This document shows positions 48,437-57,983 of a DNA stretch of 64,000 bases, piece by piece. The DNA lies in NCBI GenBank assembly GCA_014284505.1, contig JAAFYY010000001.1, forward strand, positions 4,836,001-4,900,000, given 5' to 3'. The notes beneath the pieces were generated by a model that saw only the letters and a program-made list of their open reading frames with translations, did no database searches and had not been told where the DNA came from. Both the position numbers and the translations under genes were made by a program. This DNA is from Streptacidiphilus sp. 4-A2. Lineage in GTDB: Bacteria; Actinomycetota; Actinomycetes; Streptomycetales; Streptomycetaceae. Each line of letters begins with the position of its first letter. Positions within the stretch are counted from its first letter, which is position 1.

Positions 48437-49693
48437 TCAGCTGTTCTGGTCCAGGTCGACGGCCGAGAAGACCACCCCGACCTGGTAGCCGTCCGTCCTG
48501 GTGTCGAAGGTGAAGGCGATGCTGGAGTCACCGTTGCGCAGCACACGCGACACATCGACGATGTTGGAGTCGTACCCCATCTGGTTCTCGTACATGGGCG
48601 CGCGGACCACCGGGTTGTTGCGCGTCGGGTTCTCGATGGTCGAGTTCAGGAAGTCGTCGGCCGGCTTGTCCCAGGTGTGCAGCAGGGTCGGCGGCCCGGT
48701 GGTCGACTGCACGCTGACGCTGTCGTGGCCGTAGGTGCGGTCGCCGTCGTAGGCGACAAAGCCCAGCTCGGCGTGGATCGGCCCCTGGTCCGGGGTGTGC
48801 AGCCCGTCGACGGTGAACTTCAGCGGCGGGGACTTGGGCAGCTCGATCTGGAAGCCGTCCGAGACCGAGACGTGCCGCAGCGGCATGTCGCAGTTCTCGT
48901 AGGCCACCACCAGTGACCAGCCGCCCCAGCTGTGCGGCTTCACCACCGAGTCCATGTCGGCCACGGTGTAGTTGCCGGCGCCCGCCTGCCGGACGAGGTC
49001 GGTGACGTCGGCCGAGGCCTGGTAGCCGTGCTCCCGGGCGTTGCCCTCGCCCACCCCGGTCATCCAGCCGAGGTCCTTGAACGAGGGGTCGGTGTTGACC
49101 TCGCGGTAGCCGTGCCCGTCCGGGGCCTTGAACAGCACCCCGTCGACCCGGGTGAGCGGCAGGATGGTGTCGCCGATGCCCCTGGTCCCGCCCCAGTACA
49201 GCCGGGCGAACCTGACCGTGGAGTTGGCCGGGATCTTCAGCTGCGAGCTGCTGGAGGAGTACAGCCGCTCGTAGCCGCCGCCCTCGCCGGGCGGGAGCTT
49301 GAACTCGCCCGGGTACTGGTTGATGTAGCGCATGTCGTAGTTGTTGTTGAAGATGCCGCGTCCGATGCCCTTCTGGGCGTTCCGGCAGGGTGCGGCGTAC
49401 TTGGCGACCGGAGGCTTGTTCTCCTCGCAGGTCATCAGGGTGTTCCCGGCCCTGGTGACGACCGATCCGTGCAGGTCCGCCTCGTAACGGACCTTGATCG
49501 GCAGCGGGTGCTCGGTCCAGTCCGTGCCGTCCCGCAGGTGGTGCCCGGGACCGCTGCGCTCGATGGTGGCCGCGCCCGCGGTGGGCACGAAGGCGAACTG
49601 GGAGACGGCGGCCGCGGACGCCACTCCGAACGCCGCTATGGCCCGTGCCGCTCGGCGCAGCCGGACCGTCTTCCCTGGATTGCTGTGCAGCAT
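48437..49693 (-). CDS. Secreted DUF3344-family protein
   Basis: An intact 418-residue exported protein. ATG 49693; a long Sec-type signal peptide (RRAARAIAAFGVASAAAVSQ, then FAFVPTAGAA). The mature part has GRGIFNNNYDMRYINQYPGE, VRFARLYWGGTRGIGDTILP, GNYTVADMDSVVKPHSWGGW, LVVAYENCDMPLRHVSVSDG and NIVDVSRVLRNGDSSIAFTF. This matches a beta-sandwich domain family (DUF3344) of unknown role. Probably extracellular. Confidence 0.75.
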   Translation of the reverse strand: MLHSNPGKTVRLRRAARAIAAFGVASAAAVSQFAFVPTAGAATIERSGPGHHLRDGTDWTEHPLPIKVRYEADLHGSVVTRAGNTLMTCEENKPPVAKYAAPCRNAQKGIGRGIFNNNYDMRYINQYPGEFKLPPGEGGGYERLYSSSSSQLKIPANSTVRFARLYWGGTRGIGDTILPLTRVDGVLFKAPDGHGYREVNTDPSFKDLGWMTGVGEGNAREHGYQASADVTDLVRQAGAGNYTVADMDSVVKPHSWGGWSLVVAYENCDMPLRHVSVSDGFQIELPKSPPLKFTVDGLHTPDQGPIHAELGFVAYDGDRTYGHDSVSVQSTTGPPTLLHTWDKPADDFLNSTIENPTRNNPVVRAPMYENQMGYDSNIVDVSRVLRNGDSSIAFTFDTRTDGYQVGVVFSAVDLDQNS

Positions 49694-49705
49694 CGGAACC
49701 TCTCG

Positions 49706-49726
49706 GTCGTACCGGTTTGGTACGAC
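49706..49726 (-). promoter_or_regulatory. Inverted repeat just upstream of the DUF3344 start
   Basis: GTCGTACC-N5-GGTACGAC, an 8-bp perfect arm pair 13 bases before the ATG. It could be an operator in the leader or an RNA hairpin next to the ribosome-binding site. Confidence 0.5.
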
Positions 49727-49809
49727 AATCGGAACACAACACTCCGTCAGTCGCTGCTCACAATCCGCCATCAGAGCAGCCCCGCTTGCGCTCCTGACGC
49801 CGGGCACGC

Positions 49810-49841
49810 CGAAGGCCGACGGGCAGACCCGTCGGCCTTCG
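49810..49841. terminator. Terminator hairpin after glnA2
   Basis: Perfect 14-bp stem CGAAGGCCGACGGG / CCCGTCGGCCTTCG with a CAGA tetraloop, just beyond the minus-strand glutamine synthetase stop. Confidence 0.9.
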
Positions 49842-49864
49842 CAATCCGCGCCGCGGAAACGCCG

Positions 49865-51226
49865 TTACAGCACCGGGAGGTTCTTGCGGAGCTCGAAGGC
49901 GGTGACCTCGGAGCGGTACTCCTCCCACTCCTGGCGCTTGTTGCGGAGAAAGAAGTCGAAGACGTGCTCGCCGAGGGTCTCCTGGACGAGTTCGCTGTGC
50001 TGCATCAGGTCGATGGCCTCGCCCAGGTTCTGCGGCAGCGGCTGGATGCCCATCGCGCGCCGCTCCATGCTGCTGAGCGCCCAGACGTCGTCGTCCGCAC
50101 CGGGGGGCAGCTCATAGCCCTCGGCGATGCCCTTGAGGCCGGCGGCCAGGATCACCGAGTAGGCCAGGTAGGGGTTGCAGCCGGTGTCCAGGGAACGGAT
50201 CTCGACCCGGGTCGAGCCCTGCTTGCTGGGCTTGTACATGGGCACCCGGACCAGCGCGGAGCGGTTGTTGTGGCCCCAGCAGATGTACGAGGGGGCCTCG
50301 CCGCCGGCTCCGGCGGCGCGCTGGGAGCCGCCCCAGATCCGCTTGTAGGAGTTCACCCACTGGTTGGTGATGGCGGCGGTCTCAGCGGCGTGGCGCAGCA
50401 GGCCGGCGATGAAGGAGCGGCCGATCTTGGAGAGCTGGTACTCGGCGCCGGCCTCGTGGAAGGCGTTGCGGTCGCCCTCGAACAGCGACAGATGGGTGTG
50501 CATGCCCGAACCGGGATGGTGCGAGAAGGGCTTGGGCATGAAGCTGGCGTACACGCCCTGCTCCAGCGCCACCTCCTTCATCACCGTGCGGAAGGTCATG
50601 ATGTTGTCGGCGGTCGACAGCGCGTCGGCGTAGCGCAGGTCGATCTCCTGCTGGCCGGGGGCGCCCTCGTGGTGGCTGAACTCCACCGAGATGCCCATCG
50701 ACTCCAGCATGGTGATGGCCTGGCGGCGGAAGTCGTGGCCGACGCCACGCGGGGTGTGGTCGAAGTAGCCGGAGTGGTCGGCCGGAGTGGGCGTGGTGCC
50801 GTCCGCGGGCAGGTCGTTGAGCAGGAAGAACTCGATCTCGTGGGTGGTGTAGAAGGTGAACCCGAGGTTGGAGCACTTCTCCAGGGTGCGCTTGAGCACA
50901 TAGCGCGGGTCGGCGTAGGAGGGTGAGCCGTCCGGCATCAGGATGTCGCAGAACATCCGGGCGGTGCCCGGCGCCTCGGAGCGCCAGGGCAGTATCTGGA
51001 AGGTGGACGGGTCCGGCTGGGCCAGCATGTCCGACTCGTACACCCGGGCGAAGCCCTCGATGGCCGAGCCGTCGAAGCCGATGCCCTCCTCGAATGCCTG
51101 GTCGAGCTCGGCGGGGGCGACGGCGACGGACTTCAGAAAGCCGAGGACATCGGTGAACCAGAGTCGGACGAACCGGATGTCGCGCTCTTCGAGTGTGCGG
51201 AGAACAAACTCCTGCTGCTTGCCCAT
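49865..51226 (-). CDS. glnA2: Glutamine synthetase-like ligase, GlnA2 type
   Basis: An intact 453-residue type I glutamine synthetase-family enzyme. ATG 51226 begins MGKQQEFVLRTLEERDIRFV. Visible sites are ITMLESMGISVEFSHHEGAP, QQEIDLRYADAL (metal-binding), GSGMHTHLSLFEG and NPYLAYSVILAAGLKGI. The sequence, with GIGFDGSAIEGFARVYESDM and the end VTAFELRKNLPVL, matches the Streptomyces GlnA2 group, which has been reported to glutamylate polyamines rather than make glutamine. It is therefore more likely part of polyamine use than the main ammonium-assimilating GlnA. The gene is followed by a strong terminator and divergent from nadE. Confidence 0.88.
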   Translation of the reverse strand: MGKQQEFVLRTLEERDIRFVRLWFTDVLGFLKSVAVAPAELDQAFEEGIGFDGSAIEGFARVYESDMLAQPDPSTFQILPWRSEAPGTARMFCDILMPDGSPSYADPRYVLKRTLEKCSNLGFTFYTTHEIEFFLLNDLPADGTTPTPADHSGYFDHTPRGVGHDFRRQAITMLESMGISVEFSHHEGAPGQQEIDLRYADALSTADNIMTFRTVMKEVALEQGVYASFMPKPFSHHPGSGMHTHLSLFEGDRNAFHEAGAEYQLSKIGRSFIAGLLRHAAETAAITNQWVNSYKRIWGGSQRAAGAGGEAPSYICWGHNNRSALVRVPMYKPSKQGSTRVEIRSLDTGCNPYLAYSVILAAGLKGIAEGYELPPGADDDVWALSSMERRAMGIQPLPQNLGEAIDLMQHSELVQETLGEHVFDFFLRNKRQEWEEYRSEVTAFELRKNLPVL

Positions 51227-51416
51227 GGCGACAGTCTCACCTCTGCTCTTTACGTACGCGTTAACAGGGCGCGGCCGGTGGTGTCGGCGTGGCCCACGCC
51301 GTGACTTGTCCGCTGTTCGCATCATCGCAGATCCGACCCCGGTCGCGGAGGGCCGTCGGCAGGCCGCCGGCCGGGACGGCTCCCCATAGCGTCGATCGGA
51401 CGATTAGGGTTGCCCC

Positions 51417-53175
51417 GTGCCCTCCCTACGCCTTGCGCTGAACCAGACCGACACCACCGTCGGCGACATCGCCGGCAACAGCGAGCTCGTGCTGCGGTGG
51501 ACCAGACATGCCGCCGAGCGGGGCGCCCAGTTGGTGGCCTTCCCGGAGATGGCACTCACCGGCTACCCGGTGGAGGATCTGGCCCTGCGGCCCTCGTTCG
51601 TCGACGCCTCGCGGGCGGCGCTGGCCGCCCTGGCCGAACGGCTGGCGGCGGAGGGCCTGGGCGCGGTGGCGGTGGTCGTCGGCTACCTGGGCCGCTCCAC
51701 CACCTCCTCCGACCGGCTCGGGCTGCCGGTCGGCTCGCCGCAGAACTGCGCCGCGGTGCTGTACGGCGGCGCCGTGGCGACCCGGCTGGCCAAGCACCAT
51801 CTGCCCAACTACGGGGTGTTCGACGAGTTCCGCTACTTCGTCCCGGGCGACACCCTGCCGGTGGTCCGGCTGCACGGGGTGGATGTGGCGCTGGCCGTCT
51901 GCGAGGACATCTGGCAGGACGGCGGCCGGGTGCAGGCCGCCCGGCAGGCCGGGGCCGGGCTGCTGCTGGTGGTCAACGCCTCCCCGTACGAGGCGGAGAG
52001 GACGACGCCCGGCTGGAGCTGGTCCGCCGCCGGGCCGCCGAGGCCGGGTGCACCCTGGCCTATGTGAACCTGGTCGGCGGCCAGGACGAGCTGGTCTTCG
52101 ACGGCGACTCGCTGGTGGTCGCCGCCGACGGCGAAGTACTGGCCCGGGCACCGCGGTTCGAGGAGGGCTGCCTGCTGCTCGACCTGGAGCTGCCGTCGGC
52201 CGGGGACGCGGCCCCGGCGGGCGGCAGCCGGTTCGTGGCGGACGGCCTGGAGATCGTGCGCACCGTGCTGTCCGAGGAGCCGCTGCCGGCCCCCGCCGAG
52301 CCGGTGACCGCGGGCCCGGCCCCGCGGCTGGGCGCGGAGGAGGAGGTCTACGGGGCGCTGGTCACCGGCCTGCGCGGGTACGTCCGCAAGAACGGTTTCG
52401 GGTCGGTGCTGATCGGGCTGTCCGGCGGGATCGACTCGGCGCTGGTGGCGGCGCTGGCGGTGGACGCCGTCGGCGCGGCGAACGTGCACTGCGTCTCCAT
52501 GCCCAGCGCCTACTCCTCGCAGCACTCCCGGGACGACGCGGCCGAGCTGGCCCGGCGCACCGGACTGAACTTCCGCACCGTCCCGATCGCCCCATGTTCG
52601 ACGCCTGCATGGGCGCGCTGGGGCTGACCGGACTGGCCGAGGAGAACCTCCAGTCGCGGCTGCGCGGCACCCTGCTGATGGGGATCTCCAACCAGGAGAA
52701 CCACCTGGTCCTCGCGCCCGGCAACAAGAGCGAGCTGGCGGTGGGCTACTCGACGCTGTACGGCGACTCGGTCGGCGGCTACGGGCCCATCAAGGACGTC
52801 TACAAGTCACAGGTGTTCCGGCTGGCGGCCTGGCGCAACCGGGTGGCGGCGGAGCGCGGCGAGACCCCGCCGATCCCGGAGCACACCCTCCTCAAGCCGC
52901 CGAGCGCGGAGCTGCGGCCGGGGCAGGTGGACACCGACTCGCTGCCGGACTACGAACTGCTGGACGCGGTGCTCACGGCCTATGTGGAGCAGGACAAGGG
53001 GCGGGCGGAGATCCTGGCCGAGGGCTTCGACCCGGCGGTGGTGGACCGGGTGATCCGGCTGGTGGACACCGCCGAGTACAAGCGGCGGCAGTACCCGCCG
53101 GGGACCAAGATCTCGCCGAAGAACTTCGGCCGGGACCGGCGCCAGCCGATCACCAACCGCTGGCGGGAGAGCTGA
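51417..53175 (+). CDS. nadE: Glutamine-dependent NAD+ synthetase (frameshifted)
   Basis: Makes NAD from nicotinate adenine dinucleotide, ATP and glutamine. GTG 51417. The N-terminal nitrilase-type amidase has FPEMALTGYPVEDL (catalytic Glu), KHHLPNYGVFDEFRYFVPGD (Lys) and ALAVCEDIWQDGG (Cys). The C-terminal synthetase has the P-loop GLSGGIDSALVAALAVDAVG, MPSAYSSQHSRDDAAELARR, GTLLMGISNQENHLVLAPGN and KSELAVGYSTLYGDSVGGYG. Bases are lost near 52003 and 52592. Repaired length is about 587 residues. It is an essential gene, so the breaks argue for sequence error. Confidence 0.92.
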
Positions 53176-53217
53176 GCAGGCTTCCGGGAGAGCTGAGCCC
53201 GCTTCCGGGAGCAGCGC

Positions 53218-54240
53218 TCACAGTTCGATGTGGGCGGCGATCGGCAGATGGTCGCTGCCGGTCCTGGCAGGGTCCAGGCCTCCGTCGGGGTGACCCCCCG
53301 GGTCAGGATCTGGTCGATCCGCGCCATCGGGAACTCCGCCGGGTAGCTGAACCCGAAGCCGGAACCGGCCGAGCCCTGGGCCGAGTGCATCTGCGAGGTG
53401 ACCGGCGCCAGGCTGCGGTCGTTCATGGTCCCGTTGAGGTCGCCCAGCAGGATCACCCGGGGCAGCTGCTCCGCCGCCAGCGCCTGCCCCAGCGCACTGG
53501 CGCTGACGTCGCGCTCGTTGGCGGTGAACCCGTCGTCGAACTGCACCCGCACCGAGGGCAGGTGGGCGACGTAGACGGCGACCGGCCCTGCGGGGTGTCC
53601 ACCGTGGTCCGCAGCGCCCGCACCCAGCCGATCTTGATGTTCACCGGTTGGGTGTCGGACAGCGGATCCTTGGACCACAGCCCGACCGTGCCCTCCACCG
53701 CCCGGTAGGGGTACTCCGCCGCCAGGTCGCGCTCGAAGACCGGCAGTTCCGTCGCCGACACCTCGACCAGCGAGATGACGTCGGGGTGCGCCGCCTCCAG
53801 CACCTGCACGGTCTGCGGGATGTTCTTGTTGTAGGCCCAGACGTTGTGCTGCACCACGGTGAAGTCGTAGGCACCACCGCTCTTGTCGGTGAGCAGTGCT
53901 CCGAACAGGTTCACCCACAGCAGCGTCGGCACCAGCAGCGCCACCAGCGCCGTCGCGGACCGCCGCAGCAGCGCCGGCACCAGCAGCACCGGCACCGCCA
54001 GCCCACCCAGGGCAGGAAGGTCTCCAGCAGGCTGCCCAGGTTGCCGAAGCTGTTGGGCACCTCCCCGTGGAAGGTGAGCAGGCAGGCGGCGAACAGGGCC
54101 AGCAGCGCGACGATCCAGCCGCGCTGCCAGGTGGACCGGCCCTTCGCGTCGCGGCCCCAGCGGCGCGTGCCAGGCAGCCGCCGCCAGCGGCTGCCCTGCG
54201 TGTCCTGCCCGGTCGCGGTGCCTGCCATCGTGGAACCCAT
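53218..54240 (-). CDS. Membrane-anchored endonuclease/exonuclease/phosphatase-domain protein (frameshifted)
   Basis: About 340 codons. The first part has three hydrophobic segments (RGWIVALLALFAACLLTFHG; ATALVALLVPTLLWVNLFGA). The second is an EEP fold: DFTVVQHNVWAYNKNIPQTV (Asn), PDVISLVEVSATELPVFERD (Glu), RVILLGDLNGTMNDRSLAPV (Asp-x-Asn) and SDHLPIAAHIEL (final Asp-His). Such membrane EEP proteins probably act as phosphodiesterases at the cell surface. Breaks lie near 54005, 53595 and 53270. Start ATG 54240; an ATG at 54228 is also possible. Confidence 0.8.
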
Positions 54241-54297
54241 ATGCCGTGCTCATCCCTGTTGGTCTGCGTACGAGGGGAAGGACGCCGGGAGAGGCGG

Positions 54298-54937
54298 TCA
54301 GGTTCCGGATGCTACCGGTGCAATGCCCTGGAGCAAGGTGTCCACGATGATCGCGGACACCTCGGCGTCGTCCAGTGCGGCATTCGGGTGCAGCATCGTC
54401 CGGGTCAGCATCGGGCCGACCAGGATGTCGCCGAGGAGGTCGAGATCCACGTCACCGCGGATCTCGCCGCGGTCCACGCCCAGGGCCAGCAGCGCCCGCA
54501 GCCGGGCCCGGCGGGGCGCGACGACCTGCTCGTGGTAGCGGTTGTGCAGCTCCGGCACGGACTTGAACTGGGCACTGAACACCGCCAGCGCGGTGCGTTC
54601 GCGCCGTGCCAGCGCGCCCAGCCGGAAGTATTCCATCACCGCGACCAGCGCGTCACGCACCGGCCCCCGGGGTACTCCGGCTCGGGCGGCTCGCTGCGCA
54701 CCAGCACGTCCAGCAGCAGGGCTTCCTTGTTGGGCCAGCGCCGGTAGATGGTGGCCTTGCCGACACCGGCCTCGGCCGCGACACCCTCGATGGAGATGCC
54801 CTCCAGCGTGGCGCCCGCGTCCAGCAGGCGCAGCGCCGCGTCCACGATCGCCTGCTCCGCGGCCTCGCTGCGGGGCGTCCCCGGCGGGGCCGACAGGGGG
54901 CCGGGATCGTCGTCGCCACCGCTTCCGTGCTGTCCAC
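54298..54937 (-). CDS. TetR-family repressor of the adjacent efflux pump (frameshifted)
   Basis: About 213 codons from GTG 54937. The helix-turn-helix reads ISIEGVAAEAGVGKATIYRR, then WPNKEALLLDVLVRSEPPEP; the ligand-binding part has MEYFRLGALARRERTALAVF and DLLGDILVGPMLTRTMLHPN. Breaks lie near 54880 and 54665. It begins five bases after the inferred MFS stop, so the two genes form one unit. The likely target is the palindrome upstream of the MFS gene, giving self-control. Confidence 0.85.
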
Positions 54938-54941
54938 GCCC

Positions 54942-56591
54942 CTATTCTGCCTTCTCCGGCTCGGGCCGCGGTGCGGTCCTGGCCTGCGGCGAAGCAGCGG
55001 CGGCCGGGGCCTGGGCGCCGGGCGGGCGGCGGACCGGGCACCGGCCGGGTCCTGTCCGGCCTGCGGGGCGCGCCGGGGCAGGAAGGCCAGCGACACGGCG
55101 GCGCCGATCAGCGCGACCACGCCGGCCGAGATCGAGGTGATGTGCATGGCGTGGACGAAGGCGTCCTTGGCCGGGTCGACCAGGCCCGCCGCCCGTCCGC
55201 CGAGCTGCTGGACGACGCCGAGGGTGCCCTCGACCGACTGCCCGGCGGTGGAGCGCAGCGCGGGGGCAGCACGGTCAGCTTGTCGTCGATGCCGTTGCGG
55301 TAGGTGGTCGACAGCAGCGCGCCGAGGATGGCGACCCCGAGCGACCCGCCGACCTGGCGGAAGGTGTTGCTGACGGCGGAGCCCGATCCGGCCTTCTCCC
55401 TGGGCAGGCTCGACATGATGGTCACCGTGGCGGGCGGCATCACCAGCGCCATGCCCACGCCTTGGACGAACGCCACCACCTCCAGCACCCAGATCCCGGT
55501 GCCGCGGCCGAGCAGCAGGAACCCGGCGAAGGCGAGGGCGATCAGGGCCATCCCGGAGGCGACGGTGACGGCGGTGCCGACGCGGGTCACCAGGTGCCGG
55601 GCCCGGGGCGAGACGATCAGCTGCGCGGCGGCGAGCGGGAGCAGCAGCGTCCCGGCCTGGAGCGCGCTGTAACCGCGGACGCTCTGCAGGTAGAAGACCA
55701 GGAAGAAGGTGACGCCCATCAGCGCGAAGAAGGTCAGGCCGATGGCGGCCACCGCCGCCGAGAACTGCTTGTTGCGGAACCAGGCGATGGTGAGCACCGG
55801 GTGCGCGGCCCGCTGCTGGTGCAGCACGAACACGGCCAGCAGCGCCAGACCGCCCAGGATCGGCGCCCAGGCGCTGGTGACGGTGAAGTCGGCGTCCTGG
55901 CCACCCTGGATGATGCCGTAGACCAGCAGCACCAGGCCGAGGACGGACAGCAGCACGCCCAGCGGGTCCAGCCGGCCGGGGCTGGGGTCGCGGGAGTCCG
56001 GCACCAGCCAGACCATCCCGATCAGCGCGATGACCACGATCGGCACGTTGACCAGGAAGACCGAGCCCCACCAGAAGTGCGCCAGCAGCAGGCCGCCGAC
56101 CACCGGGCCGATGGCGATGGCCAGACCGACCGCGCCGGAGTAGATGCCGATGGCGCGGGGCTGCTCCTCGCGCTCGAAGACGTTCATGATGATGGCCAGC
56201 GTGGCCGGCATCACAAAGGCGCCGCCGAGGCCCATGGCCGCGCGGTAGGCGATCAGCTCACCGGGCGAGGTGGCGAAGGAGCACAGCAGCGAGCCCAGGC
56301 CGAAGATCGTCATGCCGATCAGCAGGGTCTTCTTGCGCCCGATCCGGTCGCCGAGCAGACCGGCGGTGAACAGCAGCCCGGCGAAGACCAGGGTGTAGGA
56401 GTTGACCGCCCATTCCAGCTGGCTCTGGCTGGCGCCGATGCCCACCGGGGCGGGCTGGCGATGTCTTCATGGCGACGTTCAATCGAGCTGTCGAGCACCA
56501 CGACCAGCAGACTGAACAGCAGGAAGGCCAGGATGGCCAGGCGCTGATGTATCGCCTCGGGACCCGGCGCTCGGCCGGTGTGTGGTCGTCA
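54942..56591 (-). CDS. MFS drug exporter, DHA2 (14-helix) family (frameshifted)
   Basis: About 545 codons. From ATG 56591, after early breaks near 56545 and 56490: HQRLAILAFLLFSLLVVVLD, LEWAVNSYTLVFAGLLFTAG, then the MFS loop LLGDRIGRKKTLLIGMTIFG, MGLGGAFVMPATLAIIMNVF (motif C region), AIAIGPVVGGLLLAHFWWGS and LPREKAGSGSAVSNTFRQVG. These match proton-driven multidrug exporters of the EmrB/QacA type. A late break near 55265 leads to ALRSTAGQSVEGTLGVVQQL; the end near 54942 is inferred from a TAG that just precedes the TetR start. Confidence 0.85.
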
Positions 56592-56610
56592 TACGACCAG
56601 GCTAGTGGCA

Positions 56611-56640
56611 TTTACGATACGGGGCGTCTCGTATCGTAAA
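56611..56640 (-). promoter_or_regulatory. TetR-type operator upstream of the MFS gene
   Basis: Perfect 11-bp arms TTTACGATACG (56611-56621) and CGTATCGTAAA (56630-56640) with an 8-base spacer, 20 bases before the MFS ATG. It would overlap the promoter and is the obvious site for the TetR encoded in the same unit. Confidence 0.8.
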
Positions 56641-56843
56641 GCTTCGACAACGATGCCCGCACGGGTGCGGCACGGGTGCGGCAGGGTCGCGAGGTCCGCA
56701 GGTGCACCGGCAGGCCGTCCGGGTGATTGGCCGGGACTACCTCCTCCGGCCTCTTTGCGCGCGCGGGCGGCGTGACAGCATGGAGGGGAATCCGGGGACG
56801 CCCTTGCGGCGCCACGAGACGACCCATTTACAGGAGACCTGTC

Positions 56844-57789
56844 ATGCAGAACGTTCGCTTCAGCCTGCCGTCGCACCATCCGTTCCACCTGCCTCCTCCG
56901 CGACACCCGCCACTCCCGCGCCTGCCGCGCCTGCCGCGTCCGCGCGCCTGCCGCGTCCGTCGGCAAGAGCCTGTACGGCGGCGTGACCTCCCGTCGGGTG
57001 ACCGTGCGCGACCTGGCCTCGGCCAAGCGGCGCGGCGAGCGCTGGCCGATGCTCACCGCCTACGACGCGCTCACCGCTTCGGTCTTCGACGAGGCGGGCA
57101 TCCCGGTGCTGCTGGTCGGCGACTCGGCCGGCAACTGCCACCTCGGCTACGAGACCACCGTGCCGGTGACCATGGACCAGATGGTGATGCTTTCCGCAGC
57201 CGTCGTCCGAGGCACCAAGCGCGCGCTCATCGTCGCCGACCTGCCGTTCGGCTCCTACCAGGAGTCCCCCGCGCAGGCCCTGCACAACGGCGCCCGGCTG
57301 CTCAAGGAGGCCGGCGTCGGCGCGGTCAAGCTGGAGGGCGGGGAGCGCTCGGCGCACGCGATCGAGCAGATGGTGCAGGCCGGGATCCCGGTGATGGCGC
57401 ACCTGGGGCTGACCCCGCAGTCGGTGAACGCCTTCGGCGGCTACCCGGTCCAGGGGCGCGGCGACGAGGCGGCGCACCAACTGCTGCGCGACGCCAAGAC
57501 CGTGGCCTCGGCGGGGGCGTTCGCGGTGGTGCTGGAGGCGGTACCGGCCGAGCTGGCCGCGCAGGTCACCGCCTCGCTTCAGATCCCGACCGTGGGCATC
57601 GGCGCGGGCGCGGGCTGCGACGCGCAGGTCCTGGTGTGGACCGACATGGCCGGGATGACCAGCGGCAACGTGCCCTCCTTCGTCAAGATGTACGCCGACC
57701 TGCGGGGCGTGCTCGGCGACGCGGCGCGCGCCTTCTCGGCGGACGTCATCGGCGGCAGCTTCCCGGCCGAGGAGCACAGCTTCCACTGA
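56844..57789 (+). CDS. panB: 3-methyl-2-oxobutanoate hydroxymethyltransferase (5' frameshifts)
   Basis: First step of pantothenate synthesis: transfers a hydroxymethyl group to ketoisovalerate. ATG 56844 follows AGGAG; the Pro/Ala-rich leader changes frame at least twice (about 56905 and 56955), and the clean frame starts at GTG 56983 (SRRVTVRDLASAKRRGERWP). The core has MLTAYDALTASVFDEAGIPV, LLVGDSAGNCHLGYETTVPV, ALIVADLPFGSYQESPAQAL, AVKLEGGERSAHAIEQMVQA, PVMAHLGLTPQSVNAFGGYP and IPTVGIGAGAGCDAQVLVWT, all PanB signatures. The conserved core (268 residues) is complete. Confidence 0.92.
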
Positions 57790-57826
57790 CGGAAAGCTGC
57801 CACTGACGCCGGCTCACCACCGGCAG

Positions 57827-57866
57827 GGGGCGCGGACGCCGACCCACACCCCGACGTCCGCGCCCC
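57827..57866 (+). terminator. Terminator hairpin after panB
   Basis: Perfect 12-bp stem GGGGCGCGGACG / CGTCCGCGCCCC with a 16-base loop, 40 bases after the stop. Confidence 0.75.
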
Positions 57867-57983
57867 TCTTCCGCGCCCCGCTTCCGGGCCCGCACCCCCT
57901 CGCGGTTTCCTGTCATGCAGTTGTGACAACCCGTAGCGGGACGCCCCCTGCTTGCGCCGGGGAGGGCCAACTATCGTGTCGTC

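Noticed and set aside
51417..53175. Programmed frameshifting in nadE
   Set aside because: No slippery heptamer or pseudoknot is apparent, and similar breaks hit unrelated genes throughout, which points to sequence error.
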